A stretch of DNA of 64,000 nt from Mesorhizobium terrae (lineage in GTDB: Bacteria; Pseudomonadota; Alphaproteobacteria; Rhizobiales; Rhizobiaceae). Below are positions 17,830 through 27,277 of the stretch, one piece after another. The notes under the pieces were generated by a model, which had not been told where the DNA came from, searched no databases, and was given only the letters and a program-made list of their open reading frames with translations. Numbering within the stretch: position 1 is the first letter of the stretch; every line of letters begins with the position of its first letter. The translations under genes were made by a program, and so were the position numbers. The stretch lies in the NCBI RefSeq assembly GCF_008727715.1, contig NZ_CP044218.1, positions 434,001 through 498,000 on the forward strand, given 5' to 3'.

Positions 17830-18627
17830 ATGGAGCCTCGGCGCTATTCCGCCCTGATCCGCACCTTCAATTCCCGTGCGACCCTGCCGGCGACGATCCA
17901 GTCGCTGTCAGCGCAGAACTGGCGGCCGCTTCGCTATGTTTTCGTGGATTCGGGATCGACCGACGGGACACTCGATATCGTTCCGGCCGGCTCGGTCGTG
18001 CATCGCTATGTCGGCGAGGAATTCAGCTATTCAGGATCGCTGAACCAGGGCATAGACTATCTGGATACAGACTATGTGCTGATCGTTTCCTCGCACACGG
18101 TTCTGACCAATCCCGATGCCGTGGCTTATGCGATAACCCTGCTTGCCGAAAATGACGGCATCGGCGCCGCCTATTTCTGCGCGGAGGATGAAGGTTGCCT
18201 GTCCCACATCCTGATCGACCAGACCAACTTCACCGGTTTCAACGGCGTGTGGAACACATGCGCGGTGGTCAAGACGGCGCTGCTGAAGAAGCGGCGCTTC
18301 CGGCCGGAAGTGTTTTCCGCCGAGGACCAGGAATGGTCGGCATGGCTGTTCAAAGTCGAGCGCAAATCCGTGGCGCGCATTTCCGGTGGAGGCATGGGTT
18401 ACCGGAACCCTCGCAAACATCCCATGCGCAAGCGCTTGAACGAGAACATCGCGGTGGCGCTCTATGTGAAGCCGGAGATGCTCGGCCTGCCCTATCTAGC
18501 CCGCGTGATCTACAGGGTGTTCAGGCCGGTTTCCGCGTGGCGGGAACGCGTATTCAATGCACGGCTGCTTGTCAGCCTTGTTCGATGCCAGTTCTCCCAG
18601 CCGAAGCTGAAGTCCCGCTATTTCTAG
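17830..18627 (+). CDS. Family 2 glycosyltransferase
   Basis: A 265-residue transferase: YSALIRTFNSRATLPATIQSLSAQ, then FVDSGSTDGTLDI, which are the first nucleotide-binding elements of GT2. The middle region includes FSYSGSLNQGIDYLDTDYVLIVSSH, where the usual DxD is replaced by VSSHT. A C-terminal basic stretch may contact membrane. The 165-bp upstream gap is AT-rich and divergent from the GT2 at 16663-17664. Its 3' end overlaps the convergent GT gene by 56 bp. The missing canonical DxD makes catalytic details uncertain. Confidence 0.87.
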   Translation: MEPRRYSALIRTFNSRATLPATIQSLSAQNWRPLRYVFVDSGSTDGTLDIVPAGSVVHRYVGEEFSYSGSLNQGIDYLDTDYVLIVSSHTVLTNPDAVAYAITLLAENDGIGAAYFCAEDEGCLSHILIDQTNFTGFNGVWNTCAVVKTALLKKRRFRPEVFSAEDQEWSAWLFKVERKSVARISGGGMGYRNPRKHPMRKRLNENIAVALYVKPEMLGLPYLARVIYRVFRPVSAWRERVFNARLLVSLVRCQFSQPKLKSRYF

Positions 18628-19708
18628 CCGGCTTGTCGTCGCTCGCGGGCTGAAGACGTTGCAATATTCCCGTATAAAGCCTGACCACTTCTTCGCGTTC
18701 CCGTTCGACGGAATATTCGCTGCGGATGAAGTGCGACGCCACAAGGCCCCGGTCGCGGCACCAGTCGGGGTCGGCGCGCTCACTAGCGATGGCCGCTTCC
18801 ACCGCCTCGACGAACCCGACCACATCGCCGCTTTCCACCGTGGCGCTGAACTCCGGCCGGAAGAATTCGCTGCCGCCAAAACCATGGTTGCCGACGACAT
18901 AATTGCCGCAAGCCATCGCCTCCGCCGCGGGCAAGCCGAACCCCTCGTGCTGGGTGAATGCGAGGAAGATGCGCGTCGTGCGCAGATAAGCGGCCACTTC
19001 GGCATGGGACAGGCCGTCGAGCGGCAGCAATTCCCAGTCGCGGAGGCTGCCCCGCGCGCGCAATATCTCGATCACCTGCCGGGCGCTCTCGTGGCCGCGA
19101 CGCGGCATATAGGCGATGCTACGCGTGCGAGGGCGTCCGCCAGGATGAAACAACGCGCCGTCGATGGAAAGATGGATGCGTTCGACCAACCCCTCGCCGA
19201 ACGCCATTTCCAGCATGCGCTGGTTGTGACGGGAAACCGTGACGGTACGGATCAGGCCGGAGCCGGGCCGATAACAGCACGCGATCCGCTCCGGCGCGTG
19301 CCGCCAAGTCAAATGGCTGTTCTGGTTGAAGATGACATAGGCGAGCGGTTTGGGCAGGTTTGAGAGCAGGTCGACATCGATTTCGGCAACGACGAGCAGA
19401 TCGCCTTGTCTTATCTTGGCGTGAACGCAGTCCGTTACCTTGGTGGCGTTGTCGAACCAGCTGCAGCGGAAGCCGGGGCGCCAATGAAGGACAAAGGCGT
19501 CTATGCCCGCGGCATTGAGGATATCGACGTGACGGTAGATGACGCGGATGCCACCCGAAGGCTCGGGATGATCCGGTGTCAGGAAATAGACAGCGGGTTG
19601 GCTGCTGCGCCCCTCGCCGATCGGGATCCTCAACCTCTCCCGGCGATAGCGGTCTCCGAAGGTGGCCATGTTCCGATAGAGCGACCGCGCCATGCCCTCG
19701 ACCGACAT
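18572..19708 (-). CDS. GT-B glycosyltransferase (group 1)
   Basis: A 378-residue GT-B type transferase. The N-terminal half carries the SGGIRVIYRHVDILNAAGID glycine-rich loop, and the C-terminal half has the nucleotide-sugar E-x7-E motif HEGFGLPAAEAMACG (E255, E263). The start was chosen at ATG 19708, which has GAGGA eight bases upstream; ATGs at 19750, 19693 and 19669 are alternatives. It is divergent from the Wzy-like gene at 19935 and convergent with the GT2 at 17830, overlapping it by 56 bp. It adds a sugar to the repeat unit; donor unknown. Confidence 0.86.
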   Translation of the reverse strand: MSVEGMARSLYRNMATFGDRYRRERLRIPIGEGRSSQPAVYFLTPDHPEPSGGIRVIYRHVDILNAAGIDAFVLHWRPGFRCSWFDNATKVTDCVHAKIRQGDLLVVAEIDVDLLSNLPKPLAYVIFNQNSHLTWRHAPERIACCYRPGSGLIRTVTVSRHNQRMLEMAFGEGLVERIHLSIDGALFHPGGRPRTRSIAYMPRRGHESARQVIEILRARGSLRDWELLPLDGLSHAEVAAYLRTTRIFLAFTQHEGFGLPAAEAMACGNYVVGNHGFGGSEFFRPEFSATVESGDVVGFVEAVEAAIASERADPDWCRDRGLVASHFIRSEYSVEREREEVVRLYTGILQRLQPASDDKPARNSGTSASAGRTGIEQG

Positions 19709-19934
19709 CGAAATGTCCTCGTCTCGATCTTGCCCGAAACCGGCCGGCATCCATGTGCGAAACCGACCGAACCGTCGAGCCTTCAGCCAGGTTCCAGCGG
19801 TCCATCAAAAAATACGCCGCACCGCAGGTTAGACAATATAGCCGCCCCTACATCAAAGTGAGTAATCCCACGCCGCGCGGATTGACTCTAGGCTCTCCGG
19901 CGCCCTTGGTCGAATTCGAGGGCGGGGGCGTGTC

Positions 19935-21353
19935 ATGCGCAAGCGAGAAACCTACCCCATCGGACCAGACGGGGCTGTCGCGAACGGCCTGGCAGACCCT
20001 GCGTTCGGCGCGAGGCCTGGCCGGCGCGGTTCCGCTTCGAGCCGCCTGGCGTCCGGCAAGCAGGACATAGTGGCATCCAGGCCCCTGTCTTGGCCGATAT
20101 TCCTCTTCCTGATCTCACTGCTTGTCCCATGGATCATCAATATCGGTCCGATGCGTCTGTCGGTTTATCGCCTGGTGCTGCTGGCGTGGTTGTTCCCGTG
20201 CCTGGTAATGTGGCTGAGCGGAAAGGCAGGCCGGATACGCCTCGCCGACATCTCGTTGCTGCTCTACTGCCTGTGGTGCTTTCTCGCCATCTCGATGGTG
20301 CACGGTTTCGGCTACGCCGTGCAGCCGTCGGGCATGATCTTCATCGAGACGATGGGCACCTATCTGCTCGCCCGCTGCTTCATCCGCGACGCTGACGACT
20401 TCCATGCCATGGTGTCGCTGTTCTTCAAGCTGGTCGCCTTCCTGCTGCCCTTCGCCGTGATCGAGGCCTGGACAGGCCGCAATTGGCTGTTGAGCGCTTT
20501 TTCGTCGATCAGCCGGACTTTCCCCGACGACTACCTCCAACCGCGCTGGGGGCTTCGCCGTGTCCAGAGCCTGTTCGAACATCCGATCCTGTATGGTGTC
20601 GTCTGCGCCAGCATTCTGGCGCCAACGCATCTGGTTCTTGGCTATGGCAAGACATTGGCGCGCCGCTGGAGTGCGACGATCGTCGTAGCTGCCGCAACGC
20701 TTTTGTCGCTGTCGTCCGGCCCGCTGACCGCGCTGACTTGCCAGGCGCTGCTGCTCTTCTGGTACTGGCTGTTTGGAAGCATAACGAGCCGCTGGAAGAT
20801 TCTGTGCGGCCTGCTTTTCCTCATGGCTGCTTCCATCGAGGTCTTGTCCAACCGCGCGGTTCCCGTCGTCTTCATGTCGTATTTCTCATTCGACGAAAGC
20901 TCGGCCTATATGCGCGTGCTGATCTGGCGCTACGGCACAGCCTCAATCCTCAACCACCCGCTGTTCGGCATCGGGTTCAATCCGTGGAACCGGCCAGACT
21001 GGATGACCACGAGCATCGACATGTACTGGATCGTCGACGCCGTGAGGCACGGCATACCGGCCGGCTTCTTCGTGATGTTCACCTTCTTTTCGACCTACCT
21101 GCCGGTCGCCTACAGATCCGGGCTGGACGAAAGAACGCAGGTTTATCGTACGGCCTATCTGATGGCGCTGACCGGTTTTTTCCTGGTTGGGTGGACGGTC
21201 TATTTCTGGAACGCGACCTACGTCGTTTTCATCTTCGCGCTGGGTAGCGGGGCCTGGATTCTCGACACGCCGCAGCTGAGCAAGCCTGCGCGCGCGGCAA
21301 GGCCGGGTGCCACGCGTGCGATCGGCGCGATGCTGCCAGAGCGTCCAAACTGA
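19935..21353 (+). CDS. O-antigen ligase/polymerase-like membrane protein, probable Wzy
   Basis: A 472-residue protein with about 10-11 predicted membrane spans from residue 50 onward and a larger periplasmic loop between about residues 290 and 370 (SYFSFDESSAYMRVLIWRYG...NHPLFGIGFNPW). The motif R-x3-W...HPLFGIGF is typical of the Wzy/WaaL (O-antigen ligase) family. The first 45 residues are polar and may be a cytoplasmic extension or reflect a later start. In a Wzx-containing cluster that has no other polymerase candidate, Wzy is the most likely role: joining lipid-linked repeat units in the periplasm. Confidence 0.85.
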   Translation: MRKRETYPIGPDGAVANGLADPAFGARPGRRGSASSRLASGKQDIVASRPLSWPIFLFLISLLVPWIINIGPMRLSVYRLVLLAWLFPCLVMWLSGKAGRIRLADISLLLYCLWCFLAISMVHGFGYAVQPSGMIFIETMGTYLLARCFIRDADDFHAMVSLFFKLVAFLLPFAVIEAWTGRNWLLSAFSSISRTFPDDYLQPRWGLRRVQSLFEHPILYGVVCASILAPTHLVLGYGKTLARRWSATIVVAAATLLSLSSGPLTALTCQALLLFWYWLFGSITSRWKILCGLLFLMAASIEVLSNRAVPVVFMSYFSFDESSAYMRVLIWRYGTASILNHPLFGIGFNPWNRPDWMTTSIDMYWIVDAVRHGIPAGFFVMFTFFSTYLPVAYRSGLDERTQVYRTAYLMALTGFFLVGWTVYFWNATYVVFIFALGSGAWILDTPQLSKPARAARPGATRAIGAMLPERPN

Positions 21354-21516
21354 TGGAAGGTTTCGCCCCGAGCGGCCTCGATACGTCCAATTGCCGAACG
21401 GGCTCAATCTTTTGCTCCCTCGGTGCTGGATGGTCGACGCACCGGCCCTCGGCTAGCCTCTGGGCAACGCAACGGCCGCCTCCCCTTTCAAGCCATCGCG
21501 GTCAGGGACATTGTCG

Positions 21517-22719
21517 ATGAGCGCTGTGTCGCTATCCAGCCAGACCGGGGCCGTCGCCATGCGTGACGACATCGCAACGGTGGCAACAACCCTGGAACAG
21601 GTCGAAGCCTTGCGTCCTGCCTGGAACACCTTGCCCGTAGTCGATATCGATTCCGACATCGACTACTTCATGACCGTGGTAAAGCATGCCAAGCAGGTCG
21701 TCAGGCCCCATGTCGTGCATATCCGGCGCGATGACGGGTCCAGCCTGATCGCCGTGGCGCGGCTCGAAAACCTGCCGGTGGCGTTCCGCTTCGGCTATCG
21801 CACGCTTGGCCGCGTAACGTTGCGGGCGATTGTTGTAACATTCGACGGCATTCTGGGTGCGCGAACGCGAGAGGACGAAGCGCTCGTCATGCGGCATCTG
21901 ACAGACGCCTTCAAGAGCGGGAAGGCGGACCTGCTGCTGATGCGCAATGTCGATATCGAAAGCACGCTCTATCAGGAAGCCACTGCAGCGACCGGAACGG
22001 CGCGCCGCGCCCATGGGCAGCCGGCGGCGCCACGATGGGTGGCCTGCATGGCGGGTTCGCTGGAACAATTCCTGGAAAGCCGTTCGGTGAAGACCCGCGA
22101 AACGCTGCGCCGGCACGATCGGCGGCTGACCGACAAATTTGGCGACCGTCTACGATTGCACAGATGGAGGAGCCTGGAAGACCTGCCTCGCATCTGCAGC
22201 GACATGGAAACGGTGGCCGCCAAGAGTTATCAACGCGGGCTCGGTGTCGGCTATCTGGGCGACCCGATGCAAAGGGGGCTCATCGAACTCGGCCTGGAGC
22301 GAGGATGGCACCGGACCTGGATGCTCTCCATCGACGAACAGCCCGTCGCGTTCTGGACCGGTCTGGCTTATGCAGGAACCTTCTTTGCCGGCACACCCGG
22401 CTTCGATCCGGAATATGGCAAATACTCGGTGGGTCGCCTGACCATGTTGCGCATGATCGAGGACCTTTGCGCGGACCCGGACATCAAGTGTCTGGATTTC
22501 GGCCACGGCGATGCCGAATACAAATCCGCCTATGCGCAACGCATCCGCATGGAGAGCGACGTGATGCTGGCTGCCCGCCGCCCCTGGCCGATGCTCGTGG
22601 TGCTGGCGGTGTCCGCTCTTGCGATGATCAACAAACAGGCCCGGCGCTTCGCCGAAAACACCGAACTGGGGCGACGCCTCAAGGCGGGTTGGCGGCATGG
22701 CAAGGCACAAGGCGGCTGA
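21517..22719 (+). CDS. GNAT / FemAB-like acyltransferase of polysaccharide clusters
   Basis: A 400-residue protein resembling the CelD/BcsL-type and FemAB-like GNAT acyltransferases found in exopolysaccharide loci. It has a divergent N-terminal half, then KTRETLRRHDRRLTDKFGDRLRL and AKSYQRGLGVGYLGDPMQ. A C-terminal acyl-CoA-type fold includes WTGLAYAGTFFAGTPGFDPEYGKYSVGRLTMLRMIEDL and LDFGHGDAEYKSAYA. ATG 21517 has AGGGA upstream (TTG 21511 is in frame). The GT4 gene starts two bases after its stop, so the two are co-translated. It probably acylates a sugar of the repeat unit. Confidence 0.8.
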   Translation: MSAVSLSSQTGAVAMRDDIATVATTLEQVEALRPAWNTLPVVDIDSDIDYFMTVVKHAKQVVRPHVVHIRRDDGSSLIAVARLENLPVAFRFGYRTLGRVTLRAIVVTFDGILGARTREDEALVMRHLTDAFKSGKADLLLMRNVDIESTLYQEATAATGTARRAHGQPAAPRWVACMAGSLEQFLESRSVKTRETLRRHDRRLTDKFGDRLRLHRWRSLEDLPRICSDMETVAAKSYQRGLGVGYLGDPMQRGLIELGLERGWHRTWMLSIDEQPVAFWTGLAYAGTFFAGTPGFDPEYGKYSVGRLTMLRMIEDLCADPDIKCLDFGHGDAEYKSAYAQRIRMESDVMLAARRPWPMLVVLAVSALAMINKQARRFAENTELGRRLKAGWRHGKAQGG

Positions 22720-22721
22720 TC

Positions 22722-23960
22722 ATGCTCAAACTGCTCCTGGTCGCGCCGACCTGCAACGGCGAGGATGTCGGCGAAGCCTGGGTGGCGCATCAATGGGCGC
22801 GCCGTCTCGGCGAGCGCCACGACGTCACCTTGCTCACCTATCACAAGCGGGGCGCCAGACCGGCAGCAGAACAACTTTCGGGCCTGCGCGTCGTCGAGTG
22901 GGTAGAGCCGCCGCTGCTCGGCCGGGCCGAGCGGCTGAACAGCATGCTCAAACCCGCCTATGTTCCGTTCTATATCCACGCCCGGCGCTGGATCCGGCAG
23001 GAACTGGCCAACGGACAGCACTTCGACATCGCGCACCAGCCGGTGCCGGTCGCCATGCGCTACCCTTCGCCGCTGGCCGGCCTCGGCATTCCCTTCGTCA
23101 TCGGACCGGTCGGTGGTGGTCTCTCGACGCCAGCGGGATTTTCCGCGGACGACGGGCGTCAACAATGGTTTGTCGCGCTGCGCGGCCTCGACCGCTACAG
23201 GCGCATGTGGGACCCGATGCTGCGCCAGACCTATCGCAGCGCCGACTGCGTACTCGGCATCGCCAGCTATGTCGAAGCCCAGCTCGCCGAAATCCCACTG
23301 CGCCGTTTCGAAGTGATGAGCGAGACGGGGCTCGACGAAATTCCGGCGCCGATCGACCGTCGCGGCAGGTCGGAGCCGCTGCGCCTGCTTCATGTCGGGC
23401 GTCTCGTCAGGACGAAGGGTGCGCGCGACATCCTTCGCGCCATGGCGCTCACCGCCGATCTTCCGGTCAGGCTCGACATCGTCGGCGAAGGCCCTGACCG
23501 CGCCGCCTGCGAAGCATTGGCCGCCGCCAACGGGCTTACCGACCGGGTGACCTTCCATGGTTGGCGATCCAAGGCGGAAGTCGCCGATTTCTACCGGGCA
23601 GCCGACATCTTCGTGTTTCCAAGTTATCGCGAGCCCGGTGGAAACGTGGCGCTGGAGGCGATGGGCTATTCGCTGCCGCTGATCGTCGTCGACCGCGGCG
23701 GCCCCGGCAGCGCCACATCCGATGCCTGCGCCATCAAACTCCCGGTCAGCACGCCGGAGGTGCTGGCCGGGGATATCGCCGCGGCTATCCGCAAGCTCGC
23801 CACCGATCCGGCCTTGCGCCTCAAGATGGGTGCGGCCGCCCATACGCATGTCGAGAAGACCGCGCTGTGGTCGGCGAAGCTCGATCGCATGGATTCCATC
23901 TATGCCGAATTGCTGGGCGCCAAGGTCGGGCCGACGCTCAGGGCTGACGCAGCGGCGTAA
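22722..23960 (+). CDS. Family 4 glycosyltransferase
   Basis: A 412-residue GT-B transferase: N-terminal LKLLLVAPTCNGEDVGEAWVAHQWARRL, PFVIGPVGGGLSTP (about 124-137), LLHVGRLVRTKG (222-233), and the donor-binding SYREPGGNVALEAMG with E304 and E312 (E-x7-E). The start ATG at 22722 is two bases after the GNAT stop; the frame is open far upstream but only from this point conserved. It overlaps the convergent GT2 gene by 23 bp. The family (GT4) is firm; the sugar transferred is unknown. Confidence 0.92.
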   Translation: MLKLLLVAPTCNGEDVGEAWVAHQWARRLGERHDVTLLTYHKRGARPAAEQLSGLRVVEWVEPPLLGRAERLNSMLKPAYVPFYIHARRWIRQELANGQHFDIAHQPVPVAMRYPSPLAGLGIPFVIGPVGGGLSTPAGFSADDGRQQWFVALRGLDRYRRMWDPMLRQTYRSADCVLGIASYVEAQLAEIPLRRFEVMSETGLDEIPAPIDRRGRSEPLRLLHVGRLVRTKGARDILRAMALTADLPVRLDIVGEGPDRAACEALAAANGLTDRVTFHGWRSKAEVADFYRAADIFVFPSYREPGGNVALEAMGYSLPLIVVDRGGPGSATSDACAIKLPVSTPEVLAGDIAAAIRKLATDPALRLKMGAAAHTHVEKTALWSAKLDRMDSIYAELLGAKVGPTLRADAAA

Positions 23961-24852
23961 CCGCTGCTCGCAAAGCCGCTCGATGCCCGGGGCCGAGCGG
24001 GGCCCGCATCATTTCGCCGACAATGATGCTTAGCCGGAACAAAGCCGTCGACAGCAGACCGTGATGCCGGCGGAAATAACGGATCCTGTTGGCTGTCATC
24101 ATCGCCGAAAGATAGGGGTTATTCTGATATTCCCCGCCGATGTGCACGGCGCGCGCCTCGGGAACATAGGTCACGGCAAGCCCTGACCGCCGCACGCGTT
24201 TCATGTAGTCGACCTCCTCACTGTAGAGGAAGAAGCTCTCGTCCCAGTCGCCGACCATGCGCCTAGCCCGGGCGGAAACCGCCAGAATGGCGCCTGTCGC
24301 CCATTCCGCACTTCCGCCCTTGGCATAGAGACCGGGATCGTCGACGATTTCACCCGCTCTCAGTCGTGCCGCCAGCCCCGTGCCGAGGAGAGCATCGGAC
24401 CATCCGGTCCTGACCGACGGTTCGCGGCGCAATGAACGCGACACCGCGCCGGATTCGGTCAGCACCTGCGGCACCGCGACACCGACCGATAGGTCGCAGA
24501 GTTTGAGGCGCAGGGCGCGTACGGCGCCGGGTTGAAGGCGGATATCGGGATTGAGGACCAGCAAATCCGCCTGCGGCCCTACCGATGCCGCCGCTGCGTT
24601 TATGGCCGCCGCATAACCGGCATTGCGGCCCATGCGAATGACGCGCGGGCGCGTCGGATGGGTCAGCGCTATGTCGACGGAGGCGTCGGCGGAATCATTG
24701 TCGGCCACGATGATCTCGACGCTTCCGGCGCCTTCGCACCCAGCCGGCAACGAGGCCAGCAGGCCAGGCAGAACATCGGCGCTGTTGTAGGTGACGATGA
24801 TGACGGCGAGCGGAGGCCACGCCCCGGCAATCATCGCATCGGCAGAATCCAT
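23938..24852 (-). CDS. Family 2 glycosyltransferase, rhamnosyltransferase (WbbL)-like
   Basis: A 304-residue transferase with the WbbL/RfbF pattern: LAVIIVTYNSADVLPGLLASLP, EIIVADNDSADAS, RNAGYAAAINAAA, LLVLNPDIR, WATGAILAVSARA, and FFLYSEEVDYMKRVRRSG. These features are typical of dTDP-rhamnosyltransferases, fitting the rfbACBD genes in the cluster. The open frame extends to 25287, but the conserved domain and a GGGGCG site support ATG at 24852. It is convergent with the GT4 gene, overlapping by 23 bp. Confidence 0.9.
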   Translation of the reverse strand: MDSADAMIAGAWPPLAVIIVTYNSADVLPGLLASLPAGCEGAGSVEIIVADNDSADASVDIALTHPTRPRVIRMGRNAGYAAAINAAAASVGPQADLLVLNPDIRLQPGAVRALRLKLCDLSVGVAVPQVLTESGAVSRSLRREPSVRTGWSDALLGTGLAARLRAGEIVDDPGLYAKGGSAEWATGAILAVSARARRMVGDWDESFFLYSEEVDYMKRVRRSGLAVTYVPEARAVHIGGEYQNNPYLSAMMTANRIRYFRRHHGLLSTALFRLSIIVGEMMRAPLGPGHRAALRAAVTPLRQP

Positions 24853-25147
24853 CCGTTTCGCCCCGCACGAATTTGGGTGACTGTTGAAGGCAGATTCACC
24901 TGCCGGATCGGGCAGCGAAAGAGTGCCTTTCGTATGCGGCTTAGTCCTATCGGCGTAGCCAGCAACAGCGCCGTCGACGGCCAACGCGACCGCGTAATCC
25001 TTTCTGGTCAATGGAATGCGGCACGGGATTTCTCGTATCTTTTGTGGCGGGTCGCACGAAACGCCGACCGTTCGAAAACGGCGGTTTGGCGGCGGCAAAG
25101 TCACCGCACTGTCTGCGAGCCGAAGCGGGAGAGAGCATTTGACAGCG

Positions 25148-26386
25148 ATGGCCTTTTCACGGGCGGACAGCCCTAGACCGAATGGCGCAGGCGCGACCCG
25201 CCTGCCGGTGATCGATCGGCTCGACGCACTTGAAGCCGCCTCTCCGATCACGCGGGCGCGATTGGGAGAGTTGATCGCACTGGCCAAGAACGGCCTGCCG
25301 CAAATGTACAGGAAAGGCGCCTTCGTCCATACCGTGCGCGGCAGCGAGACGCAGCCGGACGCCCCCGTTCGGCCGGAGGGCGACAGCCTTCGTTATGCGA
25401 TCAACGTGGCGCTGGGACTTTCCTTCATCGATGTAGAAGAGCAGTGCGGCATTCTGAATGGCGCCACCGCCGCCGACCTCATCCAGACGACAGCCACGCG
25501 GGCGGAATTTTCCCACGATCCCGGTGCGGTCGCGCTGGCGGCATGGACCGCAGCGGAGGCTGGCGGCCTCTATGCCGCGCCGCTTTTCGCCGGCCTGACC
25601 GTACTTCTTGCATCGGGAGTGCCAGTCGCGACCGTCGACTGTTCATGGATGCTGCTGGCCGGGCTCGCCGGCCGACACCTTGGCGACACCAGCCGGTTGA
25701 CGGCCATGGCCCGCGACAGGCTGATCGGCGCGCAGAGCAAATCCGGCCTGTTCCCTCACAGACTGCCCGCCTCGTCCAACGGACGCTTGCGCGCCCATGT
25801 CGGTTGTTTCGCCGACCAGGTCTATTCGACGCAAGGTCTGGCGCGATTGTCCGTCGCTCAATTCGATCCGCAGGCGCTGGTGGCCGCAGAAGCCTGCGCG
25901 GCGCGCATCTGCGCCCTGCAGGGACCCGCCGGCCAATGGTGGTGGCACTACGATGTGCGCGACGGCAGCATCGTCGAGGGCTATCCAGTCTACTCCGTTC
26001 ACCAGCATGCGATGGCGCCGATGGCGCTGCTTGACCTGCGCGAAGCCGGCGGCACCGACCATCTCGACGCATTGGTGAAAGGCCTGGCCTGGCTCGACCA
26101 TCATCCCGAGATGGAGGCGCCGCTCATCAGCCAGAGCCACGGCGTGATTTGGCGCAAGGCGGCACGGCGCGAGCCGATGAAGGCCGCGCGTGCGATCTCA
26201 GCCGCCACGACGGCGCTCCGGCCCGGACTGCACATTCCTGGCCTGGATACGCTCTTTCCGCCCGGCCAGATCGACTACGAATGCCGGCCCTACGAACTGG
26301 GCTGGCTGCTTTACGCCTGGCTGTGTGGCGGCACGGTGGAGCGCCTGCGCGGCATGCCGGCCCATGGAGCCGCCGCCAAATCCTGA
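25148..26386 (+). CDS. Conserved protein of unknown function, probable alpha/alpha-toroid
   Basis: A 412-residue protein without signal peptide or membrane spans that I cannot assign to a named enzyme family. Regularly spaced helices (for example RYAINVALGLSFID, AVALAAWTAAEAGGLYAAPLFAGL) suggest an alpha/alpha barrel as in glycoside hydrolases, uronyl epimerases or prenyltransferases. The aromatic-rich WWWHYDVRDGSIVEGYPVY segment (about 262-280) and HQHAMAPMAL suggest the same. ATG 25148 was chosen, preceded by GGGAGAGAG; the frame is open to 25016. Its TGA is 10 bp before wecG and contributes to the GAGGAG site of wecG, so the two are coupled. A carbohydrate-modifying role is an inference from fold and context only. 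Confidence 0.75.
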   Translation: MAFSRADSPRPNGAGATRLPVIDRLDALEAASPITRARLGELIALAKNGLPQMYRKGAFVHTVRGSETQPDAPVRPEGDSLRYAINVALGLSFIDVEEQCGILNGATAADLIQTTATRAEFSHDPGAVALAAWTAAEAGGLYAAPLFAGLTVLLASGVPVATVDCSWMLLAGLAGRHLGDTSRLTAMARDRLIGAQSKSGLFPHRLPASSNGRLRAHVGCFADQVYSTQGLARLSVAQFDPQALVAAEACAARICALQGPAGQWWWHYDVRDGSIVEGYPVYSVHQHAMAPMALLDLREAGGTDHLDALVKGLAWLDHHPEMEAPLISQSHGVIWRKAARREPMKAARAISAATTALRPGLHIPGLDTLFPPGQIDYECRPYELGWLLYAWLCGGTVERLRGMPAHGAAAKS

Positions 26387-26396
26387 GGAGTTATCG

Positions 26397-27200
26397 ATGA
26401 GCGCGGATCGACAATTGCTGTTCGGAGTCTATTTCGACGCCCTGCGCATGGAAGACGTGATCGCCCGCTGCCGCACCGCCTTGGTCACCCGCAGCCGCAT
26501 GCTGCTGGGCGTGTTGAACGCCGCCAAGGTCGTTCATATGCGAAACGACCCGCTGCTGCGGAATTCGCTGATCGATTGCGACCTCCTGCTGGCCGACGGA
26601 CAATCGATCATATGGGCGAGCCGGCTGCTTCGGCGTCCCTTGCCGGAACGCATCGCCGGCATCGACGTGTTCGAAGGCCTGCTTACCCTGGCGCATCGCG
26701 AAGGGCGCTCGATCTATCTGCTCGGCGCGCGCGCCGAGGTGTTAGCAAAATTGCAGGATCGTCTATCGGAACGATTTCCGGGGCTGCGCATCGTCGGCAG
26801 CCATCACGGCTATTTCCAAGCTTCCGAAAGTGCAGCGATCGCCGATGATATCCGCGCCTCCGGCGCAGACATGCTGTTCCTGGGCATTACCTCGCCGAAA
26901 AAGGAAATCTTCCTCAGCGCGTATGGGGGATCGCTCGGAGTACCGATCCTGCACGGTGTGGGTGGTTCCTTCGACATCATGGCGGGCTTGACCAAACGCG
27001 CTCCGCTCCGCTGGCAGCGTTGGGGGATGGAATGGGCGTATCGGCTGCTGCAGGAGCCACGCCGCCTTTTGGGGCGTTATCTGGTCACCAACAGCGTCTT
27101 CATCCTTTTGACGGCGCGGGAGGTCATCGCGCCGGCCCGTGCCTTTCAGTCGACGAAAATCGCCACTCATCCCACTCCAATCGGGAGTCTCCGGCATTGA
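26397..27200 (+). CDS. wecG: WecG/TagA/CpsF-family glycosyltransferase
   Basis: A 267-residue GT26 transferase: LNAAKVVHMRNDPLL, LADGQSI (D67), YLLGARAEV, FLGITSPKKEIF (161-172), GVGGSFDIMAGLTKRAP (187-203) and the C-terminal EWAYRLLQEPRRLLGRYL amphipathic segment that recruits WecG/TagA proteins to the membrane. ATG 26397 has an excellent GAGGAG site. In enterobacteria WecG transfers ManNAcA from UDP-ManNAcA to lipid I of common antigen. The next two genes here encode exactly the UDP-ManNAcA-forming enzymes WecC and WecB, so ManNAcA is the probable donor sugar. Confidence 0.92.
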   Translation: MSADRQLLFGVYFDALRMEDVIARCRTALVTRSRMLLGVLNAAKVVHMRNDPLLRNSLIDCDLLLADGQSIIWASRLLRRPLPERIAGIDVFEGLLTLAHREGRSIYLLGARAEVLAKLQDRLSERFPGLRIVGSHHGYFQASESAAIADDIRASGADMLFLGITSPKKEIFLSAYGGSLGVPILHGVGGSFDIMAGLTKRAPLRWQRWGMEWAYRLLQEPRRLLGRYLVTNSVFILLTAREVIAPARAFQSTKIATHPTPIGSLRH

Positions 27201-27277
27201 ACATCGTGGTCACGCAAGATGGCGGCACCGCCATCAACACCCCCGCCACTCACCGCAACGAGAGCTTGAGTGGCCCC

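Noticed and set aside
22035..22721. Long N-terminal extension of the GT4 gene
   Set aside because: The conserved glycosyltransferase begins at ATG 22722; the extension runs through the GNAT gene in another frame and shows no conservation.
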